Part shown: piece after piece, positions 7,384 to 17,148 of the stretch
Layout of the letters: each line of letters begins with the position of its first letter
Position numbering within the stretch: position 1 is the first letter of the stretch
Virus record (IMG/VR): IMGVR_UViG_3300032309_001424
Location: 1-57,205 of that record
DNA: 57,205 bases
Reading direction: 5' to 3' (one strand)
DNA from: a virus
Notes under the pieces: generated by a model
Seen by the model: the letters and a program-made list of their open reading frames with translations, nothing else
Database searches by the model: none
Told to the model about the DNA's origin: nothing
Position numbers and translations under genes: made by a program

Positions 7384-10241
7384 TGAGCGAAATCTATAAC
7401 CAAGCACAGGAAAACTTTTTTGTAGATCGTGGTCTAACTCCACTTCCTCAGCCGCACCTAACTGGTATGAAGCTCAGGGCAGATATTGTCCTTGGCGATT
7501 TTGTATTTAATACTATTGACGAATATGGCGTTACTTGGGTTATTACTGATATTGAAGGTTGGTGGAGTCATCCAGAGCCAGATATGCCAGATATTCCTCG
7601 TGGTTTTGGTGATGGTTCTTATGATGTTAAAGGTAGATACCAAGCTCGTATGATTACTCTAACTGGGTCTTTTTTAACTCCAACCCCAGACCTTGTTGAG
7701 GCTGCTCGTGACAGACTTATTATTGCAACAGATCTTGTTTATAAAGGTGCATGGTTAAAAACAGGTACTGATGGAAAGCGTGCATCTTTTGTTAGATTAA
7801 GTGGCGCACCTCAGATACAAACAGTTACTGCCCGTGGTCGTACAGATTTTTCTATTGGTTTAAAAGCAGCTGATCCAATTAAATACTCATGGAATGATCA
7901 AGAACCTTCTGGATATAACATTATTGAAATTCCAGCAAGAAATAGAACATCTGGATCAACAGGAATTGAAACTATAGTAAACAGCGGAACTGTTGCGGTA
8001 CCTGTTCAGCTTGAAATACAAGGTCCAATCATAGCTCCAGCGTATATTGTGACCAACAAAGATACTGCAACACAAAAACTTCTTGCAGTTGTCTCTGGTC
8101 TTAGAGGACGTCTTACATCCTCTGTTGTTAATAAAGAACTTTCTTTTAGCGAAAGTCAGCTAGTAGATATATTAACACTGACAACAAGAGCGGCGCACGG
8201 TTTGCTGGTTGGAGATATAGTAGAGATTAGCGGTCTATCTGAGTCTTACTTAAATGGTGAGTTTGAGGTATACGCTGTAAATACAGAAACTACAGTTCAA
8301 TTTTTAATTAACGATCCAAGTGCTGCTTCCATACAAAGCATAGTGTCTAAAAAACTTCTTGACGGAGTAGCCACAATAGAAACAAACTCAAACCATGGAT
8401 TTGAAGTAGGTAACTCTATTTTTATTGCAGATGTTGATTCTGTATTTAACGGAACTTACTCTATAACAGCAAAAACAAATACAACTTTTAGTTACGCAAA
8501 ATCAAGAGGAGTAGCTCAGACAGTAATCGGTAAGAGATTAAACAACAACATTGCAACTCTTAGCACTAGCGTAGCTCACGGGTTTATTGTTGGAGATATA
8601 GTTACAGTGTCTATATCTGATATAAACTATGACGGAGAGTTTCAGATAACAAGCATATCTTCTTCAGGCGATGAGTTTTCTTACTCTAGTACAAGAACAA
8701 ATACAAAAACTACTACAACAAAAAGTATGTCAAATGATGTTGCAACAATAACATCTACAAATCCTCACGGATTAATTATTAAAGACTCTGTCACTATCTC
8801 TGGAATTGACTCGACCTTTGATGGTACAAGAACAGTTGAATCTATACCAACACCTACAACTTTTACATATAACTTAACTAGAGAAACAGAAGTAGCTTTA
8901 GCAACAAGACAACGTTTTTCTGGTGTTGCAACGTTTATTACTGGATCTACTTCACCTGGAACTGAAGCACCTTCCCACGGGCTGCTTGTAGGTGAAGAAG
9001 TAACTATTAAAGGTAGCGTTGGTAATGCAACATATCCTACTTCTGGAATTGTAACCTCTACACCTAACTTAAATACTTTTACTATTGCAAACCCAGCGCA
9101 ACCCGACGAAGGTGCAATAAATATTACTGTAGCGCCAACTCCTACAGTTTTTGCAAGTAAAAAATATCTTACAAGCAAACAGCTTATTGGTGGCACAGTT
9201 ACTGTGTTTACACCTACGTCTCATGGTTTTTTTGTTGGAGAGCAGGTAATAATTTCTGGTCTTGGATCCCCCTATGATGGAACTTTTACTATATCTGCAG
9301 TTCCTTTTGCAAATGCACTTAGCTATATCCAAGCTGGTTCTAATGCTACATTATCGAATGCAGGTGCTGTTGTATCAACACGAGGTAGAGCAGGTTCTAG
9401 CGTCACTATAGTCACATCTACTCCTCATAATTTTGCAAATAATCAGTATGTGACTATATCTAATATGGACTCTGCAGCAGCAACATTAAATGGTACATAT
9501 GTAGTGACTGTTATTAGTCCAACAGTTTTTAAATATACAACAACAACATCTACAAACGTTGGCACCGTTGCTGGTACAGCTACAGTTCTTACAAGAGAAA
9601 GAGTAGGAACTCTTGCTACGGTTGTTACAGCTGCTCCTCACGGGCTATCAAATGGTGCATCTATATCAGTTTCTGGAATGGATTCAAACGCATCGTCGTT
9701 GAATGGGACATATACAATAACTGTAGTAAATAGCACAACTATTACATACACAACAGCAACTACAGGAAATATAGCTACCGAAAATGTAAATGCTGGATCT
9801 GGAGGAATTGTTATTCAGGGTGCTTTTGCTCGTGTAACTAGATCTATCGCATCTACTCCTGACAATGGGTTTTTTACTGCTATTGGATCTATTCCCTTTG
9901 CAGAGGCATCTGGAACGGCTTCGGTATCCGATGATATTCTTGCAGAAGATGGTGGAGCTATTAGCTCTAATGGTGTTGCAGTCAAAAAGAATAATATACC
10001 TTTTACTCCCGGACTTACTGGTACAAGCATAGATTTTGGCCCAGATATCTTAGAAATTGATACATTAAGTAAAGATGTTAGCTTAAATGGTGCAACATCT
10101 GGTGGACGAGCAAAACTTGATGTCTTTACTGATTTCTTTTTCTTAGAGACTGGTTCTAATACTATAGAGTTTTATGACTCGTCAGATTCTGCGAGTAATT
10201 CTCTTCTTAAGTTATACTATCGATCTGGCTGGCTAGGCTAA
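7383..10241 (+). CDS. Distal tail protein (Dit-like) carrying eight HG(F/L) modules
   Basis: This 952-residue protein has a Dit/minor tail protein split by a large insertion. Residues 1-230 form the Dit-like N-terminal part (DIEGWWSHPEPDMPDIPRGF, then RMITLTGSFLTPTPDLVEAA and TDFSIGLKAADPIKYSW). The last 35 residues give the matching end (FFLETGSNTIEFYD, then LKLYYRSGWLG), typical of actinophage minor tail proteins. Between them, residues about 260-800 hold eight degenerate repeats of the HG(F/L) module, for example ATITSTNPHGLIIKDSVTIS followed by GTRTV and TTFTY. The insertion makes it about three times the usual length. It starts one base before the tape measure stop (TAATGA). The modules probably project from the tail-tip hub. 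Confidence 0.78.
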   Translation: MSEIYNQAQENFFVDRGLTPLPQPHLTGMKLRADIVLGDFVFNTIDEYGVTWVITDIEGWWSHPEPDMPDIPRGFGDGSYDVKGRYQARMITLTGSFLTPTPDLVEAARDRLIIATDLVYKGAWLKTGTDGKRASFVRLSGAPQIQTVTARGRTDFSIGLKAADPIKYSWNDQEPSGYNIIEIPARNRTSGSTGIETIVNSGTVAVPVQLEIQGPIIAPAYIVTNKDTATQKLLAVVSGLRGRLTSSVVNKELSFSESQLVDILTLTTRAAHGLLVGDIVEISGLSESYLNGEFEVYAVNTETTVQFLINDPSAASIQSIVSKKLLDGVATIETNSNHGFEVGNSIFIADVDSVFNGTYSITAKTNTTFSYAKSRGVAQTVIGKRLNNNIATLSTSVAHGFIVGDIVTVSISDINYDGEFQITSISSSGDEFSYSSTRTNTKTTTTKSMSNDVATITSTNPHGLIIKDSVTISGIDSTFDGTRTVESIPTPTTFTYNLTRETEVALATRQRFSGVATFITGSTSPGTEAPSHGLLVGEEVTIKGSVGNATYPTSGIVTSTPNLNTFTIANPAQPDEGAINITVAPTPTVFASKKYLTSKQLIGGTVTVFTPTSHGFFVGEQVIISGLGSPYDGTFTISAVPFANALSYIQAGSNATLSNAGAVVSTRGRAGSSVTIVTSTPHNFANNQYVTISNMDSAAATLNGTYVVTVISPTVFKYTTTTSTNVGTVAGTATVLTRERVGTLATVVTAAPHGLSNGASISVSGMDSNASSLNGTYTITVVNSTTITYTTATTGNIATENVNAGSGGIVIQGAFARVTRSIASTPDNGFFTAIGSIPFAEASGTASVSDDILAEDGGAISSNGVAVKKNNIPFTPGLTGTSIDFGPDILEIDTLSKDVSLNGATSGGRAKLDVFTDFFFLETGSNTIEFYDSSDSASNSLLKLYYRSGWLG
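8170..9770 (+). repeat. Array of eight degenerate HG(F/L) modules inside the Dit-like gene
   Basis: The repeat is recognised at protein level as [V/A]T[I/L]-T---HG[F/L]--G--V-[I/V]SG, then a short loop with F(N/D)GT, a strand Y-[I/V], and a final TTF-Y. Copies centre on AAHGLLVGD, SNHGFEVGN, VAHGFIVGD, NPHGLIIKD, PSHGLLVGE, TSHGFFVGE, TPHNFANNQ and APHGLSNGA. The DNA is diverged, so these are old duplications rather than recent tandem copies. Confidence 0.8.
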
Positions 10242-10257
10242 ACAAAGGACGCACTAA

Positions 10258-12369
10258 ATGACAAGTTATGACGTTGAGTATAGATACTATCTGACTGATC
10301 TTTTAAGTAATCAGGTTATTGCAGAGCTTCCTTTTACTGGAGTGTCTTACGAAAGAGTTCTTCGTAGAGCAGGGGGTTTTTCGGGAAGTATCCCTGTTAT
10401 TGAGGCAACTAAAAAGTATGATTTGTATGAAACAACTATGCCGGGCAGGACTGGTTTATATGTTTTAAGAAATGGCCAGTGTGTTTGGGGGGGAATTATT
10501 TGGTCAAGAAAATATGATGAATCAAGTAAGACTCTTTCGGTAGATGCTTCAGAGTTTCCAAGCTATTTCTACCATCGATTTATATGGAAGACTATTTCTT
10601 ATGGATCTGAGTTTTTAGGAATAACTTCATTTTCTATTGAAGATGGGCTTGCTACAATCAACTTAGAACAAGATCATAACTTTTTTTCTGGTGACTTTGT
10701 AAAAGTTACAAATACAAGTCCTCTAGTAAATGGAACATATGAGATAGACGATACCCCTACTTCAGATTCAATTACATATTTTTTAAATGCTGATATTAGT
10801 GAAAACAACATTACAGTTTCAGATACTCGAGTAACGGGTGGTGCTCTTAGAAAGCTATACGATACTTACGAGCTTGTAAGAGATCTTATTGAAAAAATGA
10901 ATACAGACCTTAGTGAATACTACGGAACCTTTAATGACGTGTATAGGGGATTCGGTAATGAGCTTATTGAGCCAGGAAGAACGCTACAGGTTTCTGTTAT
11001 TTCTAAAAAAGTAGTTGACAGAACTGTAACTCTTAGAACAGCCCAAGACCATAGCATGGTTCCCGGTCAAGATTTTGATGTTTATGATGTAGACACTGGT
11101 TTAGATGAGTTTAATCCTTGGACCGTTTCAGAGGTCCCTGACTCAAGAACTATAGTTTTTAACAGCGAGGGTATTGCAGGGGAAACACCAGAAACTGCTC
11201 TTTCAGGAGTTAAGACAGTTTTTATTACAAAAAGAAAACTTGAAAAAACAGGATCTGGTGATTTTGCAACTATAACAACACACATTGCTCACGGTGCTAC
11301 CGCTGGTCAAAAGGTTACTGTTACTGGTATTGACTCACCTTTTAATCAAAAACTAGATATAAATTTTGACGGAACTTTTGTAATAGATAGCGTAACTTCT
11401 ACAACAATCACATACGAACTAAATTCTGTTATTGCTGTACCAGAAGAAACAATTTTTGGTGGTCTTGCTTCTGTAGGAAGTAAGATTGTCTACTCTACAT
11501 ATGGACCATATAAAGCTAACTCTAATCTTGATTTTCAGTTTGACAATTATAATCTTAGTAATAAGTATCAAGATACTCAAGTTTATAGAGGCTATGAAAC
11601 TAGAAGCGTTGGTGAAATTTTAGAAGATTACTCCGACAATATTAATGGTTTCGAGTATAGAGTAGATTGTGATTATGATCCATTTTTAGGTTCTTTTATA
11701 CGAATATTTACTCTTTTAGATATAGAAAACCCTAATGGAAGTAACGAATATCCAGATATAGAAAGCTCTCTTTTAACAGACGAGCAAAGGATTGGATACA
11801 ACAAACTTGTATTCGAGTATCCAGGAAGTATTTCTTCTTTTACCTTGGAAGAAAACGCAGAAGATTCTGCTACAAGATTTTTTGTTCAAGGAAATGTAAC
11901 AGATCTTTCAGATGAGGCAAGTCAACCATATGCAGTTGCATCTGACACGGAGCTGTTGAACAATAAGTTAGGAAGAAGCTTTCCTCTCATCGATGCCGTA
12001 GAAGTTATAAATAACACTGCTGACGAAGACATCTTGTATGACTATGCAGAAGAGTATTTGTTTGAATCTAAAGTCCCTATGGGTGATATATCAATAAGTG
12101 TAAATGGATCTATAACTCCTACTGTAGGTAGCTTTTATCCTGGAGATTGGTGCACGATAATTATTGATGACCCCTTTATTCTTGCTCGCTTAGCAAACGA
12201 TCAAGAACCACGAAATGACATTATTGTGAGAAAGATTAACTCATACAAAGTAAGTGTTCCAGATAACTCGTTTTTCCCAGAAGCAGTTACTTTAGAACTT
12301 ATTACTGATTGGAAGGTCGATAAGACTGGACAAGCAAACAATTTAAGGCCAACAGGAGGAAATAGCTAA
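10258..12369 (+). CDS. Minor tail protein, Tal/gp37-like tail-tip hub, with HG modules
   Basis: This 703-residue protein follows the Dit-like gene, where the tail-associated hub protein lies in siphoviruses. The start YRYYLTDLLSNQVIAELPFT, then VLRRAGGFSGSIPV and GLYVLRNGQCVWGGIIWSRK, is typical of the actinophage minor tail family related to siphovirus Gp37-like proteins. The C-terminal part (RTFPLID-like, here RSFPLIDAVEVINN, and TVGSFYPGDWCTII) also matches. Between them lie three HG-type modules (about residues 120-180, 240-300 and 340-400) that lengthen the usual protein. It ends in an overlap with the next start (TAATGG). A hub role is inferred from family and position. Confidence 0.75.
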   Translation: MTSYDVEYRYYLTDLLSNQVIAELPFTGVSYERVLRRAGGFSGSIPVIEATKKYDLYETTMPGRTGLYVLRNGQCVWGGIIWSRKYDESSKTLSVDASEFPSYFYHRFIWKTISYGSEFLGITSFSIEDGLATINLEQDHNFFSGDFVKVTNTSPLVNGTYEIDDTPTSDSITYFLNADISENNITVSDTRVTGGALRKLYDTYELVRDLIEKMNTDLSEYYGTFNDVYRGFGNELIEPGRTLQVSVISKKVVDRTVTLRTAQDHSMVPGQDFDVYDVDTGLDEFNPWTVSEVPDSRTIVFNSEGIAGETPETALSGVKTVFITKRKLEKTGSGDFATITTHIAHGATAGQKVTVTGIDSPFNQKLDINFDGTFVIDSVTSTTITYELNSVIAVPEETIFGGLASVGSKIVYSTYGPYKANSNLDFQFDNYNLSNKYQDTQVYRGYETRSVGEILEDYSDNINGFEYRVDCDYDPFLGSFIRIFTLLDIENPNGSNEYPDIESSLLTDEQRIGYNKLVFEYPGSISSFTLEENAEDSATRFFVQGNVTDLSDEASQPYAVASDTELLNNKLGRSFPLIDAVEVINNTADEDILYDYAEEYLFESKVPMGDISISVNGSITPTVGSFYPGDWCTIIIDDPFILARLANDQEPRNDIIVRKINSYKVSVPDNSFFPEAVTLELITDWKVDKTGQANNLRPTGGNS

Positions 12370-13997
12370 TGGCAAGCCGTCGTAGATCTCGTATTAAAAG
12401 CATTGCTGGAAACATTAATGATGTACAAAAACGCTTACGATACTTGGAAACACGTTCTGCTCCCTCTCAGTTGGCAAGAAAAGTAGTAAAGACTGGAAAT
12501 ATTGCACTGCGTGCCATCGAGCCAGATGTAGTTGCTGATGCAGCAATTATTCGACGTACACTAGCTCCAGAGGCTGTTATCAGTGCAAACCTAGCTGTTG
12601 TTGGGGATCCTGATGATGCAGCTGTTGCAAGAGAAAACATACAAATTTCAGCAGTAGATACAGATCAAATTAATGACAGTGCAGTCACCAACGTCAAACT
12701 TGCTGGAGAGATCGAAGACGAAAAACTTATCGGTATCTCGGCTTCTAAAGTTGGTCCAGATTTACTTGTAGATGATCAGATCGAGACTTTGTCAGCGTCT
12801 AAGGTTGGACCAGATCTTCTGGTGGATGATCAGTTAGAGAGTATCTCAGCGTCTAAGGTTGGACCAGACCTTTTAGTTGACGATCAACTCGAGGGTATAT
12901 CTACAGAAAAACTTATTGGAACAATCAATGATACACAGATTGATAGCGTAGACGCTGCAACAATTACTGTCGGGCTTATTCAAGATGATCAAATTGAAGG
13001 TATCTCTGGTGAAAAGATTATTGGCGGAATTGATGGAGAATTAATTGTTGCTTTTTCCATTCAAGGATCTGAAGGTGCAATTGAATCAAAAATAGCAGTT
13101 GGAAGTATTGGAGAAGATGATTTAGCTGAAAACTCGGTTGGATACGATGAAATACAAGGTAACTCTATTGATACCGTTCAAATTCGAGAAAATGCTGTTA
13201 CATCATTTGAACTAGATAGTCTTGCAGTTGAAAGACGTCATATGAATGACGACGTTATTATTTCAAGAATGATTAATGCTGGCGCTGTCCAAACAGAAAA
13301 AATTCAAAACCTTGCAGTTACAAGTGCCAAAATTGATAATGGCGCTATTGTTAACGGAAAAATACAAGATGGCACTATTACTGCAAATAAAATTTTTGGC
13401 GGAACTAATATTATAACTGACGTTAACGCTGGAGCTGGTGTTTCTGTAAGCAATGTTTCTGGTACTAATGGAAGAGTTGTTACAATCTCATCAAGCTCAA
13501 CGTTAACTCTTGGGTCTGGATCAACTCAAGCGGCGGCTGGTAGCCACGTTCACGGTACTGGAGGTTATTCTTCAGTAGGAGGAGGTGGAGTTCCCTCCCA
13601 CACGCACAGTTTTACTGATGTAACTTCCAACTCTACTGGACATACTCACGTCGTTAGTGGAACAACTGGAACTCCTTCTACATTAAAGATTAAGAAAGAA
13701 ATTACTGACTACTCAATGGTGGATGTAAAAAACCTGCTTAATCTAAATCTAAAAAGGTATAAATATAAAAATCAAGCAAGAAATTTGCAAGAAGGTCGAG
13801 AGTGGATGTACGGCTATATTGCAGAAGAGGTTGAAGAGCTAGGTATTAGAGAGATTGTCGGGTACGATGAAAATAAAGAACCTAACGCAATCAACTACAG
13901 CCTTCTTTCAACCCTTGTTCTTGAACTAGTCAAAGTACAACAAATTGAGATAGACTCTCTTAGAGAAGAGATTCAGAGACTGAAGGAAAAAATATGA
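12369..13997 (+). CDS. Tail-tip fibre with C-terminal S74-type intramolecular chaperone
   Basis: This 542-residue protein has four visible parts. Residues 1-30 form a basic N-terminus. A long degenerate repeat region follows, rich in AV-s-KI and QI---A motifs (AVTNVKLAGEIEDEKLIG) and probably a beta-helical or fibrous stalk; it includes three nearly identical 18-residue repeats at 12738-12899. A tip segment then carries three His-x-His pairs (SHVHG, SHTHS and GHTHV), a pattern that binds metal in some phage fibre tips. The last 100 residues match the Peptidase_S74 chaperone (LKIKKEI, then YGYIAEEVEELGIREIVGYD, then INYSLLSTLVLELVKVQQIE and a coiled coil). In that family the domain assists trimerisation and is often released by self-cleavage at a Ser upstream. 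Cleavage here is inferred. Confidence 0.82.
   Translation: MASRRRSRIKSIAGNINDVQKRLRYLETRSAPSQLARKVVKTGNIALRAIEPDVVADAAIIRRTLAPEAVISANLAVVGDPDDAAVARENIQISAVDTDQINDSAVTNVKLAGEIEDEKLIGISASKVGPDLLVDDQIETLSASKVGPDLLVDDQLESISASKVGPDLLVDDQLEGISTEKLIGTINDTQIDSVDAATITVGLIQDDQIEGISGEKIIGGIDGELIVAFSIQGSEGAIESKIAVGSIGEDDLAENSVGYDEIQGNSIDTVQIRENAVTSFELDSLAVERRHMNDDVIISRMINAGAVQTEKIQNLAVTSAKIDNGAIVNGKIQDGTITANKIFGGTNIITDVNAGAGVSVSNVSGTNGRVVTISSSSTLTLGSGSTQAAAGSHVHGTGGYSSVGGGGVPSHTHSFTDVTSNSTGHTHVVSGTTGTPSTLKIKKEITDYSMVDVKNLLNLNLKRYKYKNQARNLQEGREWMYGYIAEEVEELGIREIVGYDENKEPNAINYSLLSTLVLELVKVQQIEIDSLREEIQRLKEKI
12738..12899 (+). repeat. Three tandem 54-bp repeats in the tail-tip fibre gene
   Basis: Three consecutive 18-codon units encode SASKVGPDLLVDDQ followed by IETL, LESI or LEGI. 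The protein is almost perfectly repeated, whereas the third codon positions have drifted. The copies are therefore duplications held by protein-level selection, or partially homogenised, rather than a very recent expansion. Confidence 0.9.
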
Positions 13998-14365
13998 TAA
14001 GTTATGTACCTAACTATGAAGTAGGAAATAAACCTTATATTTGTAAAGTTTTTACTGCTTCTTCTGGAGAAGAGTTCCACACTGCTATTAACTTCTCTAA
14101 TGAAACAGAGAGAAAAGAAGTTTCTCAGGAAACAATCTTAGGTCATTTAGATAACATACTTACATATATCAATGATAGAAGTGATTCTCTAGATTATATA
14201 AAACTTGATGAACCAGTCAATAATGAACCTTGGCCTCTTAAAGGATGGATGGATCTCCAATGGGCAAATAGTGAAATAGATCTTTGGTGGCGGTTTATTT
14301 ATTATAAAGAAGAAGAAGATCACACCCATGATCCAGAAACAGGAGACGAGATTCCTAATGCATGA
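13994..14365 (+). CDS. Hypothetical protein, tail-region, acidic
   Basis: I do not recognise this 123-residue protein. It starts within the stop of the tail-tip fibre (ATGATAAG), so it is translationally coupled to it. It is acidic and aromatic, with ICKVFTASSGEEFHTAINFS near the start and WPLKGWMDLQWANSEIDLWW later. It ends in a His/Asp/Glu-rich tail (EEEDHTHDPETGDE). Position suggests a small virion or tail-assembly protein. There is no signal peptide or transmembrane segment. Confidence 0.6.
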   Translation: MISYVPNYEVGNKPYICKVFTASSGEEFHTAINFSNETERKEVSQETILGHLDNILTYINDRSDSLDYIKLDEPVNNEPWPLKGWMDLQWANSEIDLWWRFIYYKEEEDHTHDPETGDEIPNA

Positions 14366-14828
14366 AGTTAAAGATGGGTCTCGAACTCTTCAGTTCAATG
14401 GTCGATTGCTAGGAGAATCAACCTCTTGGCGCCGTGGCTCTACACGCTGGATTGAGTTTAAGCTTTTCAAGACAGAGAACGGCGCATACATACTATCTCG
14501 TGTAGGTGTTTCACTTATATTTCATGGTGCGGCGTGTCCTCTTGTAAAAAGATACTATTTAAAAGAAGATAGTAGTGACGTATTAAAGCAAGATTCTCTA
14601 CCATGCGAAGAATGTAATCCATCTAAAGATCTACCTCTTATTTTTCCTGAAACAGACCGCAACTGGGCTCAAGTAAGCGAAGATCCAACAGCAGTTCTAG
14701 ATGCACTTTACAAATATGACCAAGGTGGTGCAAGATACCTTACTAACGTCGCTCAAAGGCTTCTTGAAAAAGCAGCCCTGAATGACGAGAAGATAGATTC
14801 GATCTATAGAGTGGAAATGATCCCGTAA
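14358..14828 (+). CDS. Hypothetical protein linking the structural and replication regions
   Basis: I do not recognise this 156-residue protein. The start chosen is the ATG at 14358, overlapping the previous stop by eight bases, with AGGAG at 14341-14345. An in-frame ATG at 14328 would overlap the upstream gene by 38 bases without a better site. The protein has two Cys groups (a single C in HGAACPLVKRYY, then PCEECNPS). The CxxC-type pair could bind metal with the upstream Cys, but the set is incomplete for a zinc finger. It lies 17 bases before the DNA polymerase. Confidence 0.6.
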   Translation: MHEVKDGSRTLQFNGRLLGESTSWRRGSTRWIEFKLFKTENGAYILSRVGVSLIFHGAACPLVKRYYLKEDSSDVLKQDSLPCEECNPSKDLPLIFPETDRNWAQVSEDPTAVLDALYKYDQGGARYLTNVAQRLLEKAALNDEKIDSIYRVEMIP

Positions 14829-14845
14829 GTAGAGACTAGGAAGTA

Positions 14846-16684
14846 ATGAGCGACAACCAAACGACGCAAGGACTAGGTGATGTAAAACTTCACCTTGTTG
14901 ATTCTGTAGAAAAAGCTGGCCAATTTATTACTTGGCTTGGTGAAAGACGTCCATATGACGCAATTGCAATCGATACTGAAACTGGTGAACGTCCCGGCGG
15001 TGAGCGTAGTGATGCGCTATCTCCTTGGCACGGAGACCTGCGTCTTGTTCAAGTAGGCGATGGAATGCAAGGCTGGTCTATTCCTTGGGATGAATGGAAC
15101 GGCGTCTTCTACGAAGCAATGCGAAAGTTTGAAGGACCTATTGTGTGCCACAATATTGCCTTCGAAGCTCGTTGGTTTGCAATTAAATCTAAATGGGAAA
15201 TGCCTTGGCAGCGTGCACACGACACAATGATTATGGCTCATATCATCGATCCTCTCGGTGTTGGCGGTCTTAAGCCTCTTGCTGCTCGTTATGTAGATGG
15301 TAAAGCTGTTGCAATGCAAGAGAGCCTTGATTTAGGTCTTATCGAAAACGGCTGGACTTGGGGAACAGTTCCAGTTAATTACGAGCCTTACTGGGTTTAC
15401 GGAGCTTTAGATACAGTTCTAACAATGCGTCTCTGGGAACAGTTTTATCAGCAGTGTGGTCCTCAAGGTCCATATAACAGAGCCTACGAACTTGAGATGG
15501 CAACACGCAAAATTGTTACTCGTATGGAGATTAATGGTGCTCGTGTTGATCTTGACTACTCAAAGAAAAAATACGAAGAGCTTTTGTCCTACGCAGACTC
15601 CGTAAAAGACTGGGCAGCAAAAACTTACGGTGGAACAAGTATAACAAGCAACATTCAACTAGTTCGCTTGTTTGAAAAGCTTGGTGCAGAAATTACAGAA
15701 ACAACTCCATCTGGAGCAAAGTCTGCAAGTAAAGATCAGCTTAAGCTTTTAACTATTAATGGTAACGAAGAGGTTAAGAACCTTGCAGAAACTGTTCTCA
15801 AGCAACGCAAGGCAGATAAGTTAGCTAACACTTACTTCCTTAACTTCCTTAATAAAAATGTCAATGGCATCCTTCACCCATCTGTAAAGACTTTAGGTGC
15901 TCGCACATCTCGTATGTCAATCACTGATCCTGCGCTACAGACTTTGCCTAAGGGCGATGAGACAGTACGAAGAGCGTTCTTACCTCGTGATCCAGACCAT
16001 GTGATTATCTCTTCCGACTTAGATCAGGTCGAGTTTCGTATGTTTGCTTCTTTATCTCAGGATCCGAACCTCATCTCTCTATTTCATAAAGCAGATGCAA
16101 CTGGCTCTGATCCCTTTACCGAAATTGGTCGTCAGGTTTATCAAGAACCAGATATGCAAAAGTCCGACAAGCGTCGTAACCTCATCAAAGGTGTTGTCTA
16201 CGGACGACTTTACGGTGCAGGTGTCGCTAAACAAGCTTTGACTGCTGGTGTATCAGAACCTCAAATGCGTTCTGTCTCTGATTCTTTTGACGCTAACTAT
16301 CCCGGCATGATGATGTTTCAAAAACAAATTGAAAATATTGGCATGACTCGTCTTCGTACTGAAGGTCAAGGCTATGTCCACACATGGACTGGTCGCCGCA
16401 TTCCTTGTGATGAAGAGCGTGTCTATACTCTTGTTAACTATTTAATTCAGGGTGGTGCTGCTGAAGTCTTTAAAAGTAATCTTGTTAAGTTGGATCAGGC
16501 AGATCTCACAGAGCACCTGATTGTTCCAGTACACGATGAAATTGTTTTACAAGCACCTAAAGACCAAGTTGAAGAATTCAAGAGAACTGTTCAAGAGTGT
16601 ATGACTACCACCGAAGGCTGGGCTGTTCCATTAACCTCAGGCATTGACGGTCCTATGAATAACTGGGGGGAGAAGTACGCATAA
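14846..16684 (+). CDS. polA: DNA polymerase I (family A) with 3'-5' exonuclease domain
   Basis: This 612-residue replicative polymerase lacks the 5'-3' exonuclease of bacterial Pol I, as is usual in phages. The exonuclease domain spans residues about 38-200: Exo I is AIDTETGE (D43, E45), Exo II is CHNIAFEARWF and Exo III is YGALDTV. The polymerase domain shows motif A (SSDLDQVEFRMFASLS, near residue 390), motif B (KRRNLIKGVVYGRLYGAG) and motif C (VHDEI, near residue 563). Exo II carries Glu where Klenow has the metal-binding Asp; a HN--FE form occurs in other phage polymerases as far as I recall. GGAAG precedes the ATG. The stop overlaps the next start (ATAATG), linking it to the resolvase. 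Confidence 0.95.
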   Translation: MSDNQTTQGLGDVKLHLVDSVEKAGQFITWLGERRPYDAIAIDTETGERPGGERSDALSPWHGDLRLVQVGDGMQGWSIPWDEWNGVFYEAMRKFEGPIVCHNIAFEARWFAIKSKWEMPWQRAHDTMIMAHIIDPLGVGGLKPLAARYVDGKAVAMQESLDLGLIENGWTWGTVPVNYEPYWVYGALDTVLTMRLWEQFYQQCGPQGPYNRAYELEMATRKIVTRMEINGARVDLDYSKKKYEELLSYADSVKDWAAKTYGGTSITSNIQLVRLFEKLGAEITETTPSGAKSASKDQLKLLTINGNEEVKNLAETVLKQRKADKLANTYFLNFLNKNVNGILHPSVKTLGARTSRMSITDPALQTLPKGDETVRRAFLPRDPDHVIISSDLDQVEFRMFASLSQDPNLISLFHKADATGSDPFTEIGRQVYQEPDMQKSDKRRNLIKGVVYGRLYGAGVAKQALTAGVSEPQMRSVSDSFDANYPGMMMFQKQIENIGMTRLRTEGQGYVHTWTGRRIPCDEERVYTLVNYLIQGGAAEVFKSNLVKLDQADLTEHLIVPVHDEIVLQAPKDQVEEFKRTVQECMTTTEGWAVPLTSGIDGPMNNWGEKYA

Positions 16685-17148
16685 TGAAATATGTTCTAGC
16701 CGTAGATCCAGGAAAAGCAACAGGTGTTGTACTTATGTCGTGGAATGGGTCTGACCCAGTTCCTAATTTAATTTTGTCAAAGGAAGTTCAACCAGAGGAA
16801 TTTGCTTTAGTTATTGACATGATGTTAAATACTAGAAACGATGAGGATAATTTTACGGTTGTTTGCGAGCGTTTTACTATTAATGCTCAAACAGTTCGTA
16901 ACTCTCAGGCTCCCTACAGCCTTGAGCAGATAGGCGTGCTTAAGCACCTGTGTCGCACCAACAGGTATGACCCTGAAAAGATCGTTTTTCAATCTCCAGC
17001 CGATGCCAAGAATATGTTCCCAAACCCAACCCTCAAGAAGCTTGGGACTTGGCATGTAGGAGGGGAAGGGCATGCAAATGATGCAATGCGACACGCCCTT
17101 TTAAGACTAGTTAAAACTGGCTGGGTTCCTAGAACTCTGCTAGACTAA
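16684..17148 (+). CDS. RuvC-like Holliday junction resolvase
   Basis: This 154-residue protein has the RNase H-fold signature of RuvC-like nucleases. An N-terminal strand carries LAVDPGKATGVVLM (first catalytic Asp), a second strand ends in VVCERF (Glu), and the C-terminal helix carries GGEGHANDAMRHALLRL (His and Asp). It would resolve branched intermediates before packaging. Its start overlaps the polymerase stop, placing it in the replication operon. It is followed by an 85-base gap before the helicase. Confidence 0.85.
   Translation: MKYVLAVDPGKATGVVLMSWNGSDPVPNLILSKEVQPEEFALVIDMMLNTRNDEDNFTVVCERFTINAQTVRNSQAPYSLEQIGVLKHLCRTNRYDPEKIVFQSPADAKNMFPNPTLKKLGTWHVGGEGHANDAMRHALLRLVKTGWVPRTLLD

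Noticed and set aside
14328-14357. Upstream ATG for the gene ending at 14828
   Set aside because: It has no better ribosome binding site and overlaps the previous gene more; the ATG at 14358 overlaps the stop in the usual way.
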